From Flavobacteriaceae bacterium F08102 (GTDB lineage Bacteria > Bacteroidota > Bacteroidia > Flavobacteriales > Flavobacteriaceae), in NCBI GenBank assembly GCA_023015935.1, contig JALKAY010000001.1:682874-746873 (forward strand): 64,000 bases of DNA. Direction: 5' to 3'. A program made the position numbers and the translations under genes. Positions 45,651 to 55,435 of the stretch are shown piece by piece. A model generated the notes under the pieces. That model was not told the origin of the DNA and did no database searches. It saw nothing but the letters and a program-made list of their open reading frames with translations. Each line of letters begins with the position of its first letter. Positions within the stretch are counted from its first letter, which is position 1.

Positions 45651-48600
45651 GTGCACAATTCCTCAACCTTTACAGTGTATAATGCTTCCGCGGGAAGTGG
45701 TAAAACGTTTACCCTAGTAAAATCGTATTTGGCTATTGTTCTAGGGTCTACCGATCCATCTTATTTTAAATATATTTTAGCAGTGACTTTTACCAATAAG
45801 GCAGCTGCTGAAATGAAGGAGCGAATTATTTCAGCTTTAGATGAATTAAAGGAGGCTGATAGCTCCCATGAAATGATGCCTCTTTTGGTTGAGGAACTTC
45901 ACTTATCTCCTATAGAAATTAGTGCACGAGCACGTAGAACTTTAAAAGCAATTTTACAGAATTATTCCGCCTTTTCGATAAGTACTTTAGATAGTTTTAC
46001 CTACCGATTGATACGAAGTTTTGCTTTTGATTTAGGGCTCTCTTTGAATTTTGATGTAGAGATGGATGCGGCAAGTTTACTGAATGAAGCCGTAGAACAA
46101 TTGATTTCTCAAATTGGGATCGATCAGAAGCTAACGTCTTTGCTCATTGACTTCTCTCTACAGAAAATTGATGAAGATAAGTCATGGGATATTAGTAGAG
46201 AGTTAAAAGAAATTGCTTTTCTTTTGTTAAAAGATAATGATGCCGACTATGTGGCAAAGATTCAAAACAGACCTATTGATGATTTTTTAGCATTTAAAGT
46301 AAGGCTGAAAAAAAAGCAGCAGACGATCAAAAATCGCTTTAAAGAATTTGGAGAAAAAGCCTTGGATATTATTCAGCGTGAAGGTATTCCACATACAGCT
46401 TTTTTTTATTCAGATTTGCCTAAACACTTTGTGAAATTAGTCGAGGGTCGGCTCGACAAATTGTTGTTTGAAGGTCGCTTAAATAAAAGTGTTGAAGAGA
46501 ATCGTCACTTTTACTCAGGCAAGGCAACGCCAGCCGATAAACAGGCTATTGATGGAGTAATTGATGAATTAAAATCCATCTACAACGCGTCAAAAGAATA
46601 TTATATGGAAGTCTACGGACAGTACATATTAAATGATTTGTTTTTAAAGAACATTATTCCCTTGGCGGTATTGGCAAAATTAAAAACGGCTTTAGACCTT
46701 GTTAAAGAAGAACGAAATGTATATTTAAACGCCGAGTTTAATGGGATTATTAGTCGAAATTTACAAGAGCAGCCAGCAGCGTACATATATGAGCGACTTG
46801 GAGATAAGTTTAAACATTTTTTTATCGATGAGATGCAGGATACATCCATTTTACAATGGGTAAATTTAGTGCCACTAATACACAATGCCTTATCGCAGGA
46901 AAATTCTTCGTTACTCTTGGTTGGTGATGCAAAACAATCGATTTATCGTTGGCGAGGTAGTGAACCAGAGCAGTTTTTGAAATTGACTCAAAAAGGAGAT
47001 ACATTGCTACACAATCCGTTTCATAATCAAAAAGAAGTGGTGGCTTTAGAAACGAATTACCGCAGTTATAGCGAGGTAATTCAGTTTAACAATACCTTTT
47101 TTCAATTTCTCTCTTCATTTTTTAATAAGCCAACATATCAACAGTTGTACTTAGATGAAAATCAGCAGCGGCGTACTGATAAGGTTGGCGGATTTGTACA
47201 GGTGTCTTTTATAGAGAAGGGATTAAAAGGAGAAGAAAGAGATTTAGCTTATGCTCAGCGTGTTTATCAGCAAATTGAACAATGTTTAACACAGTTTAGT
47301 CCAAAAGAAATTTGTGTTTTAGTTCGCAAGAAAAAGCACGGAATTCTTATTGCGGATTATTTAGCTTCCAAAAAAATTGACATTGTTAGTTCAGAAACTC
47401 TGCTGCTAAAAAACTCTGAAAAAATATCCTTTTTAATTGATTTGTTGAGTTATATAAATAACCCGAATGATAAAAATATGCTCTTTGATGTCTTGAGTTA
47501 TTTACTTAAACAAAGTGATATGCAAACGTCGTGGAGCCTGTGCGTATCGCGATTTATTTCTATGGAAATTTGGGAGGTTTTTGAAAGTCTAGGCGATTTT
47601 AACATTCGGTTTGATTTAGGTAAATTCAAACAGCTATCCTTGTTTGATGGGGTTGAATACATACTACGTAGCTTTGGATTAGATCGTGAACCTGATGCAT
47701 ATATATTGTACTTTCTCGAGGAAGTTTTTCAGTACAGTCAAAAAAAAGCGAATGTATTATCTGAGTTTTTACAGGACTGGGATGCTAAAAAGGAAAAACT
47801 CAGTATTATAGTTCCTGACAACTTAGATGCGGTGCAAATTATGACCATTCACAAATCTAAGGGCTTAGAGTTTCAAGTAGTTATTTATCCTTACGATTTA
47901 AGTATAGATGAGGTTAATTCTGATCAAGAATGGTTTCCAGTACATGAAGAGTTTAACGATTATCCGTTTGATGATTTACTAATTCCAATGAGTAAGGAAC
48001 TGGAACAAAGCGGTGAGGTTGGCGAGAAATTTTTTAGAGATTATTACAATGAAAAAGAGTTTGATGTCATTAATTTATGGTATGTTACTTTTACAAGAGC
48101 CATTGAGCAACTCTATATCATTGGAGAATTAAAAGAAACGGATAAGGAATTAAAAACTTCATCGCAATTTTTAATTCAATTTCTCAAAGAACAAGGAAAG
48201 TGGAATGAGGCATCTACAGATTTTCAATTTGGAATTCCAACGCGAATTTCAATACCACAAAAAACACAGAAAGATCACCATTATTTGACACGAATTAATA
48301 GCACAGATTGGGAAAATCATCAAATTGCTATTGCAGAGCAATTATCCTGGCTTGAGGGGTTGAACGATGGAGCAATAGCCTATGGATCACTACTTCACGA
48401 GATGTTGTCAAAAGTAATACGCGATGAAGATGTTGAACGAATAACACGTTTGTTTCTCCTTCAAGGAAAAATAAAAAATGAACAAAAAGAAGAGGTATTA
48501 AGACGTTTAAAAAGAATTGTTGAACACGAACAGCTCAAATCGTATTTTGCTAAAGAAGTGGTTGTTTTTACAGAACGAGAGCTTCTAAATGCAGAAGGAA

Positions 48601-48800
48601 AAATAGTCATTCCAGATCGATGGGTTATATTTCCAGACCAAACCGTGGGAATTTTAGACTATAAAACGGGGAAACCAGATGTTTCTCATCAACGGCAGTT
48701 GCGGCAGTACAGGTCTTATATTGAAAAGCTGGGGTATGTTGTGAATAAATGCTTGTTAGTTTATATCGGATCTGATATTGTAGTTCAAGAAGTTGAATAA
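45651..48800 (+). CDS. AddA/UvrD-type helicase with C-terminal RecB-like nuclease
   Basis: 1049-residue SF1 helicase-nuclease for double-strand-break processing. Walker A ASAGSGKTF near residue 12, FIDEMQDTS (motif II) near 391, VGDAKQSIYRWRGSEPEQF near 423, LETNYRS (motif IV), IMTIHKSKGLEF (motif V) near 741, and VTFTRAIEQLYI (motif VI). A PD-(D/E)xK nuclease closes the protein: PDRWVIFPDQTVGILDYKTGK near 987. It starts at the GTG at 45651. Its usual partner, an AddB-like protein, is not next to it. Function in end resection is inferred from the family. Confidence 0.9.
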   Translation: MHNSSTFTVYNASAGSGKTFTLVKSYLAIVLGSTDPSYFKYILAVTFTNKAAAEMKERIISALDELKEADSSHEMMPLLVEELHLSPIEISARARRTLKAILQNYSAFSISTLDSFTYRLIRSFAFDLGLSLNFDVEMDAASLLNEAVEQLISQIGIDQKLTSLLIDFSLQKIDEDKSWDISRELKEIAFLLLKDNDADYVAKIQNRPIDDFLAFKVRLKKKQQTIKNRFKEFGEKALDIIQREGIPHTAFFYSDLPKHFVKLVEGRLDKLLFEGRLNKSVEENRHFYSGKATPADKQAIDGVIDELKSIYNASKEYYMEVYGQYILNDLFLKNIIPLAVLAKLKTALDLVKEERNVYLNAEFNGIISRNLQEQPAAYIYERLGDKFKHFFIDEMQDTSILQWVNLVPLIHNALSQENSSLLLVGDAKQSIYRWRGSEPEQFLKLTQKGDTLLHNPFHNQKEVVALETNYRSYSEVIQFNNTFFQFLSSFFNKPTYQQLYLDENQQRRTDKVGGFVQVSFIEKGLKGEERDLAYAQRVYQQIEQCLTQFSPKEICVLVRKKKHGILIADYLASKKIDIVSSETLLLKNSEKISFLIDLLSYINNPNDKNMLFDVLSYLLKQSDMQTSWSLCVSRFISMEIWEVFESLGDFNIRFDLGKFKQLSLFDGVEYILRSFGLDREPDAYILYFLEEVFQYSQKKANVLSEFLQDWDAKKEKLSIIVPDNLDAVQIMTIHKSKGLEFQVVIYPYDLSIDEVNSDQEWFPVHEEFNDYPFDDLLIPMSKELEQSGEVGEKFFRDYYNEKEFDVINLWYVTFTRAIEQLYIIGELKETDKELKTSSQFLIQFLKEQGKWNEASTDFQFGIPTRISIPQKTQKDHHYLTRINSTDWENHQIAIAEQLSWLEGLNDGAIAYGSLLHEMLSKVIRDEDVERITRLFLLQGKIKNEQKEEVLRRLKRIVEHEQLKSYFAKEVVVFTERELLNAEGKIVIPDRWVIFPDQTVGILDYKTGKPDVSHQRQLRQYRSYIEKLGYVVNKCLLVYIGSDIVVQEVE

Positions 48801-48824
48801 GTTAGGTTTTAAGCCTTGAAAGTT

Positions 48825-48832
48825 TATATTTG
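48825..48832 (+). promoter_or_regulatory. Promoter -7 box of cvpA
   Basis: TATATTTG, 6 nt before the cvpA ATG, implying a leaderless transcript. The spacing matches plsC and the methyltransferase gene. Confidence 0.5.
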
Positions 48833-48838
48833 TAGCTT

Positions 48839-49360
48839 ATGAATATGTTAGACGTTATTATTGCGGCGGGACTCATTTTTGGACTTGTCAGAGGGTTCAT
48901 GAAAGGGTTTATTCTTGAAGTGATTTCATTGATTGCAGTTTTATTAGGAATTGTAGTCGCAATAAAATTTTCGCCAAACATAGCTAACTTTCTCGAAACG
49001 AGTGTTGAATGGTCTTCACAAGTAATCAGAGTTATGGCTTATGCAATTGCATTTGCCTTAGCTTTAGTTGTCGTTTTTTTAGCAGGTAAACTTTTAACGA
49101 AACTGATAGAGGCGGTTGCTTTGGGTTTATTCAATAAAATAGTAGGCGCACTTTTCGGTTTGTTAAAATACGGTATGATTTTAAGTGTACTGTTGATTTT
49201 GTTTCAAAGTGTCAATAAAAAAATGAATTTATTAAAGGAAGATACGCTTAAAAATTCAGTTTTATTTGATCGAGTAAAAAACGTGGCACCACTAATTTTC
49301 CCGCTTCTTCTCGATTTAGAAAAAGAAATTAAAACAAATGTTGGACAACCAACACCTTAA
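48839..49360 (+). CDS. cvpA: CvpA family inner-membrane protein
   Basis: 173-residue membrane protein with four predicted helices. The N-terminal signature [21 protein letters not shown] and [17 protein letters not shown] are those of CvpA, named for colicin V production in E. coli; its basic role is probably envelope maintenance. It is followed by panB 19 bp downstream on the same strand, so the two share a transcript. Confidence 0.9.
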   Translation: MNMLDVIIAAGLIFGLVRGFMKGFILEVISLIAVLLGIVVAIKFSPNIANFLETSVEWSSQVIRVMAYAIAFALALVVVFLAGKLLTKLIEAVALGLFNKIVGALFGLLKYGMILSVLLILFQSVNKKMNLLKEDTLKNSVLFDRVKNVAPLIFPLLLDLEKEIKTNVGQPTP

Positions 49361-49379
49361 CAATAAAATTACAAGGACA

Positions 49380-50198
49380 ATGTCTACAGCAAAAAAAAGA
49401 TATAAAAGAGTAACCACACAAACGTTAGTGGAAATGAAAAACAACGGTGAAAAAATCTCTATGTTGACCGCGTATGATTATACCATGGCCAAGATTGTTG
49501 ATAATGCTGGAATTGATGTTATTTTAGTAGGAGATTCAGCTTCTAATGTGATGGCTGGACACGAAACAACGCTTCCGATAACATTAGATCAAATGATTTA
49601 CCATGCATCGTCTGTAGTTCGCGGTATTGAACGTAGTTTGGTCGTGGTGGATTTACCCTTTGGAACCTACCAAGGTAACTCGAGAAGTGCACTTGATTCG
49701 GCGATAAAAATCATGAAAGAATCTGGAGCACATGCGGTTAAACTCGAAGGAGGTAAAGAAATTGGAGAGTCTATAACCCGTATTTTAACAGCAGGAATAC
49801 CCGTGATGGGGCACCTAGGTCTTACTCCGCAGTCTATTTATAAGTTCGGAACGTATACCGTGCGGGCTAAAGAAGAAGAAGAAGCAAAAAAATTGAAGGA
49901 AGACGCACATTTATTACAAGAATTAGGGTGCTTTGCTATTGTTTTAGAAAAAGTTCCGGCTAAATTAGCATCAGAAGTAGCGAACAGCTTAAGTATCCCT
50001 ATAATTGGAATAGGTGCAGGGGGAGGAGTTGATGGTCAAGTGTTGGTAACACATGATATGGTTGGTATGACACATGAGTTTAGTCCGAGATTCCTCAGAC
50101 GTTACCTCGATTTATATCATGAAATGACAGACGCATTTATGCAATATAGTCAGGATGTGAAATCAGGAGATTTTCCGAATCAGAAGGAACAGTATTGA
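49380..50198 (+). CDS. panB: 3-methyl-2-oxobutanoate hydroxymethyltransferase
   Basis: First step of pantothenate synthesis: adds a hydroxymethyl group from methylene-tetrahydrofolate to 2-oxoisovalerate. The 272 residues start [16 protein letters not shown]. The signature [17 protein letters not shown] and [12 protein letters not shown] near residue 53, VKLEGGKEI near 124 and GHLGLTPQS near 146 are present; the metal-binding Asp sits in VGDSA and VDLPFG. The frame extends 14 codons further upstream into cvpA, but the ATG at 49380 fits the family. Confidence 0.95.
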   Translation: MSTAKKRYKRVTTQTLVEMKNNGEKISMLTAYDYTMAKIVDNAGIDVILVGDSASNVMAGHETTLPITLDQMIYHASSVVRGIERSLVVVDLPFGTYQGNSRSALDSAIKIMKESGAHAVKLEGGKEIGESITRILTAGIPVMGHLGLTPQSIYKFGTYTVRAKEEEEAKKLKEDAHLLQELGCFAIVLEKVPAKLASEVANSLSIPIIGIGAGGGVDGQVLVTHDMVGMTHEFSPRFLRRYLDLYHEMTDAFMQYSQDVKSGDFPNQKEQY

Positions 50199-50309
50199 TT
50201 GTTATTTATTTTGTGAAGTATGAAATTTCTATACAATTTAAATGGGATTTTCAATTTGCACGAAATTACTTTTAACCAAATTTTAACAGCGACAAGTAGG
50301 CTTAAGCCC

Positions 50310-50317
50310 TAAGTTTG
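50310..50317 (+). promoter_or_regulatory. Promoter -7 box of the Bat operon
   Basis: TAAGTTTG, a full TAnnTTTG match, 45 nt before the moxR ATG. No clear TTG at the usual distance; the leader is longer than for most genes here. Confidence 0.4.
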
Positions 50318-50362
50318 TTATCTCTAAACATGAAAATTTTCACCTAAATATTTTTTAAACAC

Positions 50363-51367
50363 ATGGAATTACAAAATGCTGGAGTTGATATTAGAGCCAT
50401 CAATGAAAAAGTAGAAAAGGAGAGTGCTTTTATCGATTTGCTTTCATTAGAAATGAATAAAGTAATCGTTGGACAGAAGCATATGCTTGAACGACTGTTA
50501 ATTGGCTTACTTGGTAATGGGCATATCTTGTTAGAAGGGGTTCCTGGGTTGGCAAAAACCTTAGCAATTAATTCTTTGGCGCAAGCCGTGCAAGGTTCTT
50601 TTAGTAGGGTTCAGTTTACCCCCGACCTCTTACCGGCCGATGTGGTTGGGACGATGATTTTTAATATGAAGGAGAATGATTTTTCAATAAAAAAAGGTCC
50701 CATTTTCGCTAATTTTGTTTTAGCTGATGAGATAAATAGAGCTCCTGCAAAAGTACAGTCTGCTTTGTTGGAAGCGATGCAAGAACACCAAGTTACCATT
50801 GGAGACACATCCTTTAAATTACCTGAGCCATTTTTAGTTATGGCAACGCAAAACCCGATAGAGCAAGAGGGTACATATCCACTGCCTGAAGCACAGGTTG
50901 ATAGATTTATGTTAAAAACAGTCATTGATTATCCTAAAATTAATGAGGAGCAGTTGATTATGCGTAATAATCTCAAAGGTAATTTTGAAAAAATTAACCC
51001 AGTTGTTAGTTTAAAAGAGATCGTAACAGCTAGGGAATCGGTACGGATGGTTTATATGGATGAAAAAATTGAAAAATATATTTTAGACATCGTTTTTGCC
51101 ACGAGAAACCCTGAGGAATATAGACTTAATGAATTACAGCCATTAATAAGTTATGGTGCTTCTCCAAGAGGAAGTATAAATTTAGCCATGGCTTCAAAAT
51201 GTTATGCATTTATCAAGCGTAGAGGATATGTAATTCCTGAAGATGTTAGAGCTGTTGTACACGATGTATTAAGGCATCGTATTGGGGTTACTTATGAAGC
51301 GGAGGCTGAAAATATTACTTCTAAGGATGTAATTAATAAAATTGTAAATGAAATTGAAGTGCCTTAA
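50363..51367 (+). CDS. MoxR-family AAA+ ATPase
   Basis: Chaperone-like AAA+ ATPase of 334 residues, first gene of the Bat operon. Walker A GVPGLAKT near residue 59, Walker B ADEINRAPAKVQSALLEAMQ near 121, sensor 1 ATQNPIEQEGTYPLPEAQVD near 161, and the MoxR-typical SYGASPRGSINL near 266. MoxR proteins act on VWA-domain partners, which are encoded just downstream. 210 bp separate it from the DUF58 gene, but no other start or terminator is visible. Confidence 0.95.
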   Translation: MELQNAGVDIRAINEKVEKESAFIDLLSLEMNKVIVGQKHMLERLLIGLLGNGHILLEGVPGLAKTLAINSLAQAVQGSFSRVQFTPDLLPADVVGTMIFNMKENDFSIKKGPIFANFVLADEINRAPAKVQSALLEAMQEHQVTIGDTSFKLPEPFLVMATQNPIEQEGTYPLPEAQVDRFMLKTVIDYPKINEEQLIMRNNLKGNFEKINPVVSLKEIVTARESVRMVYMDEKIEKYILDIVFATRNPEEYRLNELQPLISYGASPRGSINLAMASKCYAFIKRRGYVIPEDVRAVVHDVLRHRIGVTYEAEAENITSKDVINKIVNEIEVP

Positions 51368-51577
51368 ATGAGGTGATTAATTACAGTCATAATCTCCAAA
51401 ATTGACCAAATTTTTGTGAATTGTTCAATAAAAATTTTGAATGGTAATTTTTTATTTAAACCTACTTAGTGTAGGAAATTTAGACCATTGAGATTTATAT
51501 TGCTGATTTTAAATAATAAACAAAGTGTTATATGGTTGTCGGTATTTAATGGCAGTTGAAGACACAGGACGATAAAA

Positions 51578-52450
51578 GTGGATACAAAAGAAATATTTAA
51601 AAAAGTTCGGAAAGTAGAAATTAAGACCAGACGCCTGTCTGATCATGTATTTTCTGGTGAATATCACAGTTCTTTCAAAGGACGGGGTATGACGTTTTCT
51701 GAAGTTCGACAGTATCAATATGGGGATGATATTCGATCTATTGATTGGAATGTTACTGCGAGGTATAATGAACCATATATTAAAGTTTTTGAAGAGGAAC
51801 GCGAGTTAACCATGATGTTAATGGTTGATGTGAGTGCCTCCGAATTATTTGGAACAACAACCCAATTTAAAACAGAAACGATCACTGAAATTAGTGCTAC
51901 GTTGGCATTTTCCGCTATTCAAAATAACGATAAGGTCGGTCTCTTACTTTTTTCCGATGAGATAGAATTATTTATTCCTCCCAAAAAAGGAAGATCCCAT
52001 GTGTTGAGGATTATTCGAGAACTTATAGAATTTCGGCCAAAAAGTAAAAAAACAGACATTAGTTTGGCATTAAAATACTTGTCAAATGTGATGAAGAAAA
52101 AGGCCATAATTTTTTTGCTTTCAGATTTTATGGATGACGATTATGACCACGCGTTAAAAATTGTTGGAAGAAAACACGATGTAACGGGAATTCGCGTATA
52201 TGATCGCTATGAAGAAACATTACCATCTTTAGGAATGGTACACTTTCAGGATGCGGAATCAGGTCGGACAGTGCTGGTAAATACCAGTTCAAAGTCGACA
52301 AAAAAACAATATCGAGCGCATTATTTAAAATCGGTTGATTATTTTGAAACCACCTTTAGAAAAAGTGGATCTGGGGTGATAAATACGAGGATTGATGAGA
52401 GTTATGTGAAAAAATTGTTAGGATATTTTAAGCAGAGAGGAGCAAAATGA
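51578..52450 (+). CDS. DUF58 (VWA-like) protein
   Basis: 290-residue cytoplasmic protein with the DUF58 signature RQYQYGDDIRSIDWNVTAR near residue 48 and a VWA-like core whose MIDAS motif is MLMVDVSASE near 80. It starts at the GTG 51578. It is always found with MoxR ATPases in such operons and is the likely MoxR client. Its stop overlaps the next start by ATGA. Confidence 0.93.
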   Translation: MDTKEIFKKVRKVEIKTRRLSDHVFSGEYHSSFKGRGMTFSEVRQYQYGDDIRSIDWNVTARYNEPYIKVFEEERELTMMLMVDVSASELFGTTTQFKTETITEISATLAFSAIQNNDKVGLLLFSDEIELFIPPKKGRSHVLRIIRELIEFRPKSKKTDISLALKYLSNVMKKKAIIFLLSDFMDDDYDHALKIVGRKHDVTGIRVYDRYEETLPSLGMVHFQDAESGRTVLVNTSSKSTKKQYRAHYLKSVDYFETTFRKSGSGVINTRIDESYVKKLLGYFKQRGAK

Positions 52451-53370
52451 TAAAACAATTACGGTACTTATTTTTATTTGTTGTTGGTGTAATTTCTGCA
52501 CAGGAATCACCTAAGGTAACTGCAAAGGCAGATACAACCAAGATTAGAATTGGGGAACAAATCCACTTTGAAATTTCTGTTGACAATACGGAAAAAGGGG
52601 TGATTTTCGATGAACTGAAACTAGACAGCTTAGGGAAAATAGAAGTCGTTGAAGATTTTGACATTGATACCCTCAAAAATCGCTTGATAAAACGGTATCT
52701 ATTGACCAGTTTTGATAGTGGTAGTTATACGATTCCATCACAGGAAGTTCGAATTTGGAGTCAGGCTCAATTTACTGATCCGGTGAAAATAGACGTTTCT
52801 ACGGTAGCTATTGACACCATAGCTCAACCTATGTTTCCAATTAAAGGGGTGCAAGAAGAGCCTTTTTCTTTTCGTGATTTTTTAATGGAATATTTATGGT
52901 GGATTATTGGAGGGGTATTATTATTAGCGGCCATACTCTATCTAATTTTCCGTAAGAAGAAGACGGCAGAAGAAATTGAAGTGAGGATACCTCCCTATGA
53001 ATTGGCTTTACGTCGATTACATGAATTAGACCATAAACAGTTATGGCAAAAAAATAAAGTGAAGCAATACTATTCTGAATTGTCAGATATTGTTCGAAAT
53101 TTTATTGAACGCGAATTGAGTATTCCTGCACTTGAATCAACTACAGATGAATTGGTTGGGTCCATTGAAGATTTTAAAAATAGTGGATCGATTAAGGTGA
53201 GTGATGAAGCAGTAAGCAAGCTTGAACGCTTATTAAAAGAGTCTGACTTAGTTAAATTTGCAAAGTATCAACCACTGTCAAATGAAATTGAATTGCATCG
53301 AAGTGATGCTGAAAAAGTGATTGAGATGTTGCACCCTAAAGAACAAAATGACGATGAAATTGTGGGATAA
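52447..53370 (+). CDS. Bat-operon membrane-anchored protein
   Basis: 307-residue protein with a signal peptide (MIKQLRYLFLFVVGVISAQ), a periplasmic beta-rich domain of about 120 residues, one membrane helix near residue 150 (WWIIGGVLLLAAILYLIF), and a cytoplasmic helical domain resembling the DUF4381/BatD C-terminus (IPALESTTDELVGSIEDF). The layout is like a short BatD: the periplasmic part opens with KADTTKIRIGEQIHFEISVD, close to that of BatD. It is thus probably a paralogue of BatD. It overlaps the DUF58 gene by ATGA and the batA start by 23 bp. Confidence 0.8.
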   Translation: MIKQLRYLFLFVVGVISAQESPKVTAKADTTKIRIGEQIHFEISVDNTEKGVIFDELKLDSLGKIEVVEDFDIDTLKNRLIKRYLLTSFDSGSYTIPSQEVRIWSQAQFTDPVKIDVSTVAIDTIAQPMFPIKGVQEEPFSFRDFLMEYLWWIIGGVLLLAAILYLIFRKKKTAEEIEVRIPPYELALRRLHELDHKQLWQKNKVKQYYSELSDIVRNFIERELSIPALESTTDELVGSIEDFKNSGSIKVSDEAVSKLERLLKESDLVKFAKYQPLSNEIELHRSDAEKVIEMLHPKEQNDDEIVG

Positions 53371-54358
53371 TTTTGAATTGGCTGATCCACAGTTTTTGTG
53401 GGGGTTTTTGCTAATACCGCTTTTAGCGATATGGTATGTTTTTATAAACAAAAAAGATACAGCTCGCTTGCGTATTGGGAGTACTGCGGGTTTTGTAAAA
53501 AGATCATTTTGGGCAAAATCTAAACCTATCTTATATGTTTTACGGTTGTTAGGCTTGTCTTTTTTACTTCTTGCAATGGCGCGACCGCGAAATGTTGAAG
53601 TCAGTACAAAAACGAAAACTACCCGTGGAATTGATATTGTAATGGCTATTGACGTCTCTGCAAGTATGTTGGCAAAAGATCTAAGACCGAATCGGTTGGA
53701 AGCCTTAAAAGATGTGGCAGAAAACTTTGTGCGTAAACGCCCTAATGATCGGATTGGTATTGTAGTTTATGCGGGAGAAAGCTACACACAAACTCCAATT
53801 ACCAGTGATAAACGCATTGTGATCAATACCATTGATGGACTTAAGTGGGGTGGGATTGATGAAGGAACGGCCATTGGAATGGGATTGGGATCTGCTGTAA
53901 ATAGATTAAAAGATAGTAAAGCTGAGAGTAAAGTTATTATTTTGCTCACAGATGGGGTTAATACGACGGGATTTGTTGACCCTAAAATGGCAACTGAACT
54001 TGCTAAAGAACTCGATATTAAGGTATATACCATTGGTATAGGAACCAATGGAACGGCAGAATTTCCGGTGGCAAAAGGGAGTAGAGGACAATTGGTATTT
54101 AAACGGCTACCTGTCACTATTGATGAAGATTTACTCAAATATATTGCTGAAGAAACTGGAGGTCAATATTTTAGAGCTACAGATAATGACAAATTATCAG
54201 CCATTTATGATGAAATTGACACCTTTGAAAAAACAGATATAGAAGAATTTAAATATTATAATTATCAAGAGTTGTACAGGCCGTTAGTTTTATTGGGCGG
54301 GTTAATGATCCTTTTGGAAATGACTTTGAGGTTTACGATTTTTAAAAGTTTTATTTGA
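53348..54358 (+). CDS. batA: BatA, VWA-domain membrane protein
   Basis: 336-residue inner-membrane protein with helices near residues 15-35 and 60-80 and at the C-terminus, enclosing a VWA domain with MIDAS motif DVSAS (MAIDVSASM near residue 98) and LLTDGVNTTG. In Bacteroides fragilis the Bat operon aids survival of oxygen stress. I use the ATG at 53348 inside the upstream gene; the next ATG, 6 bp later (MKLWDNF), is equally plausible. BatB follows as a paralogue. Confidence 0.92.
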   Translation: MTMKLWDNFELADPQFLWGFLLIPLLAIWYVFINKKDTARLRIGSTAGFVKRSFWAKSKPILYVLRLLGLSFLLLAMARPRNVEVSTKTKTTRGIDIVMAIDVSASMLAKDLRPNRLEALKDVAENFVRKRPNDRIGIVVYAGESYTQTPITSDKRIVINTIDGLKWGGIDEGTAIGMGLGSAVNRLKDSKAESKVIILLTDGVNTTGFVDPKMATELAKELDIKVYTIGIGTNGTAEFPVAKGSRGQLVFKRLPVTIDEDLLKYIAEETGGQYFRATDNDKLSAIYDEIDTFEKTDIEEFKYYNYQELYRPLVLLGGLMILLEMTLRFTIFKSFI

Positions 54359-54390
54359 TGAAATCCGGGTGAATTTCTAAAGAAAAGAAA

Positions 54391-55434
54391 ATGTATCAGT
54401 TAGAAGAGAAATCATATTTTTATTACTTGTTTGCAGTAGCGGCATTATTGGTGGCGTATTTGCTGTTAGCAGGATGGAAACGCTATCAACAGAAGAAATT
54501 TGCAGAGGCTAAACTGTTAGAAAAGTTGAGCCCCGAAGCGTCTACCTTTAAATCGGTGCTAAAAACTATAATGGTTGCTTTAGCCTTAACTTTATTGGTG
54601 ATTGCCTTGGTAAATCCAAAGATGGGAACTAAGTTGAAAACGATTAAGCGTGAAGGAGTTGATATTGTTTTTGCCTTAGATGTTTCAAAAAGTATGTTGG
54701 CAGAAGATATTGTCCCCAACAGATTAGAGAAAGCAAAACAGATTATTTCAAAAATTATTGATAAGTTAGGAAGTGACCGTGTAGGGATAATTGTGTACGC
54801 TGGAAGTGCATACCCACTATTGCCAATTACCACAGATCAGGCCGCCGCAAAAATGTTTTTACAAAATGCGAATCCAGATATGGTCTCTTCACAAGGAACT
54901 GCAATTAATGAAGCCTTAAAATTGGCGATGACATTTTATGATGATGACGAGCAGACGAATCGATATTTGTTTGTAGTTTCAGACGGTGAAGACCATGAAG
55001 AGAATCAAAAATTTGTATCAGATGCGGCGACTAATGAAGGGATTAAAATATTCTCGATTGGTGTCGGAAAACCTGAAGGTGGGCCTATTCCCATTAAAGA
55101 AAATGGCACACTTGTTGAATATAAAAAAGATAATAAAGGTGAGGTGGTAATTACGAAATTGAACGGGCAAACTTTGCAAAAAATTGCCTCAGATGGAGGC
55201 GGAGAATATTTATTGGGAAATGACACAAAAAGTACGGTTGACTATATCAATGATTTGTTATTAGCGGCCGATAAAAAAGAGTTTGAAACGAAACAATTTT
55301 CAGATTTTAAAGATCAATTTCAATGGTTTTTGGGCTTTGGAATTTTATGTTTAGTTTTTGATGCACTTATGTTTAGCAAAAAGACAAAGTGGATTCAACG
55401 ATTGAATCTCTTTAATGAAAATAAAAAGGAATAA
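54391..55434 (+). CDS. batB: BatB, VWA-domain membrane protein
   Basis: 347-residue paralogue of BatA with N-terminal helices, a VWA domain (ALDVSKSMLAED near residue 91, VSDGEDHEE near 197) and a C-terminal helix (FQWFLGFGILCLVFDALMF). The MIDAS residues are conserved, so it may bind a metal-coordinated partner. It is 32 bp after batA and 1 bp before batC. Confidence 0.93.
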   Translation: MYQLEEKSYFYYLFAVAALLVAYLLLAGWKRYQQKKFAEAKLLEKLSPEASTFKSVLKTIMVALALTLLVIALVNPKMGTKLKTIKREGVDIVFALDVSKSMLAEDIVPNRLEKAKQIISKIIDKLGSDRVGIIVYAGSAYPLLPITTDQAAAKMFLQNANPDMVSSQGTAINEALKLAMTFYDDDEQTNRYLFVVSDGEDHEENQKFVSDAATNEGIKIFSIGVGKPEGGPIPIKENGTLVEYKKDNKGEVVITKLNGQTLQKIASDGGGEYLLGNDTKSTVDYINDLLLAADKKEFETKQFSDFKDQFQWFLGFGILCLVFDALMFSKKTKWIQRLNLFNENKKE

Positions 55435-55435
55435 A

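Noticed and set aside
45484-45717. 77-codon plus-strand frame before the helicase-nuclease gene
   Set aside because: It overlaps the helicase start out of frame, has no ribosome-binding or promoter support and an unremarkable composition.
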